A stretch of DNA of 7,910 nt, taken from positions 1 through 7,910 of the forward strand of contig SKXI01000469.1 in assembly GCA_007128515.1 (NCBI GenBank), written 5' to 3'. The stretch comes from Halococcaceae archaeon (GTDB taxonomy: Archaea > Halobacteriota > Halobacteria > Halobacteriales > Halalkalicoccaceae). The notes under the pieces were generated by a model, which saw nothing but the letters and a program-made list of their open reading frames with translations, was not told where the DNA came from and did no database searches. Position numbers and translations under genes: made by a program. This document shows positions 5,327 through 7,910 of the stretch, one piece after another. Positions within the stretch are counted from its first letter, which is position 1, and each line of letters begins with the position of its first letter.

Positions 5327-5461
5327 CTACCGGTAGAGGTAGGCGACCCACGCGAACGTGACGGCGAGCGAGAGCAGGAGAACGCCGATACCGACGAGTT
5401 CGATCGGATACGTCTCGTGCTGGGCGAGCGGGAGCGCGGAGGCCGCGAACGTCTGGATCAT
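5327..5461 (-). CDS. 44-residue single-span membrane protein, unrecognised
   Basis: The translation was worked out by hand from the minus strand: ATG at 5461-5459, TAG at 5329-5327, 44 residues. It starts MIQTFAASALPLAQHETYP and has one strong hydrophobic span at about residues 20-42 (rich in Leu, Val, Ala and Gly), ending in YLYR. The likely topology is N-terminus outside and the short basic end inside, by the positive-inside rule. The purine run GGGGGAG (5464-5470, minus strand) precedes the ATG by two bases, and a TTAAG box lies about 27 bases upstream. The reading frame ends cleanly after the span, and codon choice favours GC-ending codons, as in real neighbours. It is divergent from the NAD kinase-like gene. 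I do not recognise the family and give no function. Confidence 0.6.
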   Translation of the reverse strand: MIQTFAASALPLAQHETYPIELVGIGVLLLSLAVTFAWVAYLYR

Positions 5462-5485
5462 ATCTCCCCCTGTGAATCGGGGCGT

Positions 5486-5491
5486 CTTAAT
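5486..5491 (-). promoter_or_regulatory. TATA-like box for the 44-residue protein gene
   Basis: On the minus strand this reads ATTAAG. It lies about 27 bases upstream of the ATG at 5461, typical of a leaderless haloarchaeal promoter. It sits in the 95-base divergent gap shared with the NAD kinase-like gene, whose own possible box is the weak GACTTT at 5527-5532. Confidence 0.35.
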
Positions 5492-5556
5492 CGTTCCCGA
5501 GTCGATCCGGCTACCGACACCGGACGGACTTTCACCGCCCCGACCGAACCCGGGCT

Positions 5557-6624
5557 ATGCGACGACTCGGGTTCGTCCTCAATCCGATCGCGGGGATGGG
5601 CGGCCGCGTGGGGTTGAAGGGCACCGACGGCGTGGTCGAGGAAGCACGCGAGCGCGGCGCGGAGCCGCGCGCGCCGGAGAGGGCCGTCGACGCGCTCTCC
5701 GCGCTCGCCGAACGCGAACCGGGGACGGAGCTACTGACCTGCGGCCCGCCGATGGGCGCGGAGGAGGCCCAGGAGGCGGGGTTCGAGCCGGACGTGGTCT
5801 ACGAGCCCGACGGCGAGGAGACCGGTGCGGAGGACACCCGGGCGGCGGTGCGCGCGTTCGTCTCGGAGGGTGTCGGCCTGATCCTCTTCGCGGGCGGCGA
5901 CGGCACCGCGACCGACGTGGCGGAGACGCTCTCCGAACTCGACGACGAGACACCGATCCTGGGGATCCCCGCGGGGGTGAAGATCTACTCGGAGGTCTTC
6001 GGCGTGACGCCGAAGGACGCCGGACGGGTCGCGGCGGACTTCGACTCGACGGAGGTCAGAGAGGTCTCGGACATCGACGAGGAGGCCTACCGCGAGGGCG
6101 AGGTCCGCTCGACGCTGCGCGCGCTCGCACGCGTCCCCGTCGCGGAGGAGATGCAGTCGGGCAAACAGCTCTCGGGCGGCTCGGTCGAGAGCCTCGCCGA
6201 GGGCGTCGCCGAGGACGTCCGGGAGGGGGTCACCTACGTCCTCGCGCCGGGCGGAACCCTCGGGACGGTAAAGGAGGCGCTGGGCTTTTCCGGATCGCCG
6301 CTCGGCGTCGACCTCTGGCGCGACGGCGAGCTCCTCGCACGGGACGCGAACGAGGCGGAGATCCTGGAGCTACTCGGCGAGGAGAACGTCATCGTCGTCT
6401 CCCCGATCGGCGGGCAGGGCTTCGTCTTCGGACGGGGCAACCACCAGCTCTCACCGGCGGTGATCCGTCGCTGTGAGGTCGAGGTCGTCGCCTCGCGCTC
6501 GAAACTCGACACGATCGGCGTCCTCCGGGCGGATACCGGCGACGAGGCGCTCGACGAGGAGCTTCGCGGCTGGTGGCGGGTTCGTGTGGGACGGTTCGAA
6601 CGGCGGATGGTTCAGCTGGTGTGA
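5557..6624 (+). CDS. ATP-NAD kinase family protein (AcoX-type, COG3199-like)
   Basis: The product has 355 residues, a normal length for this archaeal group. It shares the NAD/diacylglycerol kinase fold: an N-terminal strand and loop GFVLNPIAGMGG (residues 5-16), the phosphate-binding GGDGT motif (113-117) and the group signature GIPAGVK (136-142). The second domain has APGGTLGTVKEALGF (230-244) and a conserved-looking GGQGFVFGRGNHQLSP (285-300). These suggest phosphorylation of NAD, or of a related substrate, in the cytoplasm, but members of the AcoX branch are mostly untested, so NAD kinase activity is an inference from fold. The ATG at 5557 places the first strand right at the N-terminus; a weak box GACTTT at 5527-5532 and no ribosome binding site suggest a leaderless mRNA. 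It is followed by phoU after a 60-base gap with its own promoter. Confidence 0.88.
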   Translation: MRRLGFVLNPIAGMGGRVGLKGTDGVVEEARERGAEPRAPERAVDALSALAEREPGTELLTCGPPMGAEEAQEAGFEPDVVYEPDGEETGAEDTRAAVRAFVSEGVGLILFAGGDGTATDVAETLSELDDETPILGIPAGVKIYSEVFGVTPKDAGRVAADFDSTEVREVSDIDEEAYREGEVRSTLRALARVPVAEEMQSGKQLSGGSVESLAEGVAEDVREGVTYVLAPGGTLGTVKEALGFSGSPLGVDLWRDGELLARDANEAEILELLGEENVIVVSPIGGQGFVFGRGNHQLSPAVIRRCEVEVVASRSKLDTIGVLRADTGDEALDEELRGWWRVRVGRFERRMVQLV

Positions 6625-6634
6625 CTGCGGCATA

Positions 6635-6662
6635 TTAAGATCGGAGAGTGAACCTTAAGGTC
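6635..6662 (+). promoter_or_regulatory. phoU promoter with two TTAAG repeats 20 bases apart
   Basis: TTAAGATC (6635-6642) and TTAAGGTC (6655-6662) are near-identical direct repeats with a period of exactly 20 bases, about two helical turns. The second lies 23-30 bases upstream of the ATG at 6685 and contains the palindrome CCTTAAGG (6653-6660), so it is the likely TATA element. The first could be a second promoter box or a regulator site on the same DNA face. Confidence 0.45.
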
Positions 6663-6684
6663 ATGTAAAGACTATCGCTCGCGT

Positions 6685-7716
6685 ATGGATACGAGAAAGG
6701 TGCAGCGTCTCGGCCCCTCGACCCTCGCGATGACGCTCCCGGCCGACTGGGCGAAAGAACACGGCGTCGAGAAGGGCGACGAGGTGACGCTCCGTCGCGG
6801 CGGGAAGGGGACCCTGACCGTGATGCCCGAGTCCGCACAGACCGAGGACGTCGAGGCGATCATCCACGCCGACGACCTCGACGCCGACTCGCTCGAACGG
6901 GCGATCATCGCCCAGTACGTCCTCGGTCGCCGCGTGATCTACGTCGAGTGCAAGGAGGGTGCGCTCCCCTCCGAACACATCAACGCGATATACAGGGCGG
7001 AGACGCAGCTGATGGGTCTCGGCGTGATCGAGGAGACCCCCGAGCGGATCTCGATCCGGTGTTCGGTCGACCCCGAGGACTTCGCGCTCGACAACCTCCT
7101 CGAGCGTCTGGAGAACACCGGCAGCACGATGCGCGAGGAGGCGGTGAAGGCGCTCGCCCACGGCAACCCCGAGGTCGCCCAGCGCGCGCTCAACCGAGAA
7201 CGACAGGCGAACAAGATCTTCGTCTTGCTCCTCAGGCTGATCTTCACCGCCTACCAGAACCCGAACCTCGCTCGGGCGGTCGGCCTCGGGGACGGCTTCG
7301 CACTGATCGGCTACCGGTCGATCGCGAAGAACCTCGAACTCACCGCGGACAACGCCGAGGACATCGCGGAGATCGTCTTAGAGACCGAGGGGCACACGCT
7401 CAACGTCGACTCCGCGACGATGCGCCGCATTCGCGAGTTCACGGATCAGGTCGACGAGATCACCCGGCTCGCCGTCGAGGCGGCGGTCGCCCGGGACTAC
7501 GACATCACCATCGAGGTGCGCCAGCTCTTCCACGAGATCAGCGACCGCGAGGACGAGATCCTCGCGGACCTCCCCGAGATGGACAACGAGGACCTTCTCA
7601 GGGTACGGGAGGTGCTCGTCAGCCTCCAGCAGACCGCCCAGTACGCGATGCGAAACGCCGAGATCGCGGCCAACCTCGCGCTCAACGAGGAGTCCGACCA
7701 CGTCACGATCATCTGA
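6685..7716 (+). CDS. phoU: PhoU family phosphate regulator with N-terminal AbrB/SpoVT-like domain
   Basis: The product has 343 residues, longer than bacterial PhoU (about 220-240) because of the N-terminal part. Residues 1-50 (RKVQRLGPSTLAMTLPADWA, then GVEKGDEVTLRR) match the swapped-hairpin AbrB/SpoVT DNA-binding fold. The rest is helical with two PhoU repeats, about 115-205 and 210-310. The first includes NRERQANKIF (170-179). The second begins with the PhoU-type pattern Arg211...Glu218...Asp222 and includes an acidic helix, SDREDEIL (286-293). PhoU proteins bind metal clusters and control phosphate import through the Pst transporter. The fusion suggests a protein that both binds DNA and senses phosphate-uptake state; this form is common in haloarchaea. 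No pst gene is in view, so the link to a transporter is inferred from the family. No ribosome binding site is seen before the ATG, and the TATA spacing suits a leaderless mRNA. Confidence 0.9.
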   Translation: MDTRKVQRLGPSTLAMTLPADWAKEHGVEKGDEVTLRRGGKGTLTVMPESAQTEDVEAIIHADDLDADSLERAIIAQYVLGRRVIYVECKEGALPSEHINAIYRAETQLMGLGVIEETPERISIRCSVDPEDFALDNLLERLENTGSTMREEAVKALAHGNPEVAQRALNRERQANKIFVLLLRLIFTAYQNPNLARAVGLGDGFALIGYRSIAKNLELTADNAEDIAEIVLETEGHTLNVDSATMRRIREFTDQVDEITRLAVEAAVARDYDITIEVRQLFHEISDREDEILADLPEMDNEDLLRVREVLVSLQQTAQYAMRNAEIAANLALNEESDHVTII

Positions 7717-7910
7717 ACCCACACTCCCGAGACCGGGCTCGGCAGGCAGCCGGCGTGCGCTCCGTGCGATCGGCGGGGATCGGCGGACGACCGAACGGTC
7801 GAACACCGCGGTCGGCGAACCGACCCCAAGAGCGGGTGCTCGCGCGGGTCGGTGATACCGTCCGATCGCGTACCGCAGTGACCTCCTCTGACGGGCGGTC
7901 GGAGAACCGA
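7717..7910. other. 194-base end region with tandem small hairpins, no supported gene
   Basis: After the phoU stop codon there is no convincing frame. Four short perfect stems follow each other: CGACC/GGTCG (7788-7801), GGTCGG/CCGACC (7810-7825), GAGC/GCTC (7830-7841) and CGGT/ACCG (7850-7860), with loops of three or four bases. Just before them the 9-base unit GATCGGCGG is repeated directly (7768-7776 and 7778-7786). They could be a 3' structure of the phoU mRNA, a terminator region or control DNA for the next gene. High GC makes short stems common by chance. Confidence 0.4.
7768..7786. repeat. two direct copies of GATCGGCGG, period 10
   Basis: The copies at 7768-7776 and 7778-7786 are identical and separated by one base. 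A ten-base period would put both on the same DNA face. Two copies only, so this may be chance or slippage in GC-rich DNA. Confidence 0.4.

Noticed and set aside
5579..5953. Long minus-strand and alternative-frame open readings inside the NAD kinase-like gene
   Set aside because: They are Arg/Pro-rich shadows caused by high GC at third codon positions; the plus-strand frame carries the GGDGT and GIPAGVK motifs.
7788..7860. CRISPR-like reading of the tandem hairpins
   Set aside because: The units differ in sequence, are far too short and have no regular spacers; there is no repeat of 20 bases or more anywhere in the window.
7878..7910. Possible GTG start of a further gene (VTSSDGRSEN...) at the right edge
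   Set aside because: Only 11 codons are visible, there is no clear promoter spacing or ribosome binding site, and any open frame at an edge would look similar.
1..7910. tRNA, rRNA, insertion sequence or integration site
   Set aside because: I found no cloverleaf-like T-arm with acceptor pairing, no transposase motif and no paired terminal repeats with target duplications in the gaps.

Overview
The window reads as chromosomal DNA of a halophilic archaeon (class Halobacteria). It is GC-rich. Its proteins are strongly acidic (many Asp/Glu, few Lys). Several genes have a TTAA- or T-rich box about 27 bases before an ATG, the usual haloarchaeal layout for leaderless mRNAs. By eye the tetranucleotide CTAG occurs only twice. 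The gene families (archaeal TFE, a DUF2110 protein, an AbrB-PhoU fusion, an AcoX-type ATP-NAD kinase relative) fit this assignment. I cannot name the genus.

Layout. Bases 3-548 (+) are the 3' end of a BNR-repeat protein cut by the window edge. Bases 693-1154 (-) encode a small SRPBCC (START-like) protein in a stretch of visibly lower GC. A 335-base gap follows; it holds that gene's promoter and, next to the tfe promoter, a perfect 11-base inverted repeat. Then comes a tightly packed (+) operon: tfe (1490-2014), a DUF2110 protein (2014-2685) and a membrane-anchored lipoprotein (2682-3443), joined by TAATG and ATGA overlaps. A CinA-type MoaB-fold protein without the C-terminal amidase domain follows (3496-4191). 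Convergent to it is a superoxide dismutase with a twin-arginine signal (4274-5014, -). A 312-base gap with a strong imperfect hairpin separates it from a 44-residue single-span membrane protein (5327-5461, -). Divergent from that is an ATP-NAD kinase-like protein (5557-6624, +), then a PhoU-family regulator with an N-terminal AbrB-like domain (6685-7716, +). The last 194 bases hold no convincing gene but several small hairpins and a 9-base direct repeat.

Themes. The operon links general transcription initiation (TFE alpha) to an uncharacterised protein and an envelope lipoprotein. The right half combines oxidative-stress defence at the cell surface, NAD(P)-related functions (CinA-type and NAD kinase-type proteins) and phosphate signalling. 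I see no obviously new multi-gene defence or mobile system. The most interesting items are the probably exported superoxide dismutase, whose start is supported by a ribosome binding site and a leader; the coupled tfe operon with its upstream inverted repeat; the unannotated-size membrane micropeptide; and the hairpin-rich gaps.
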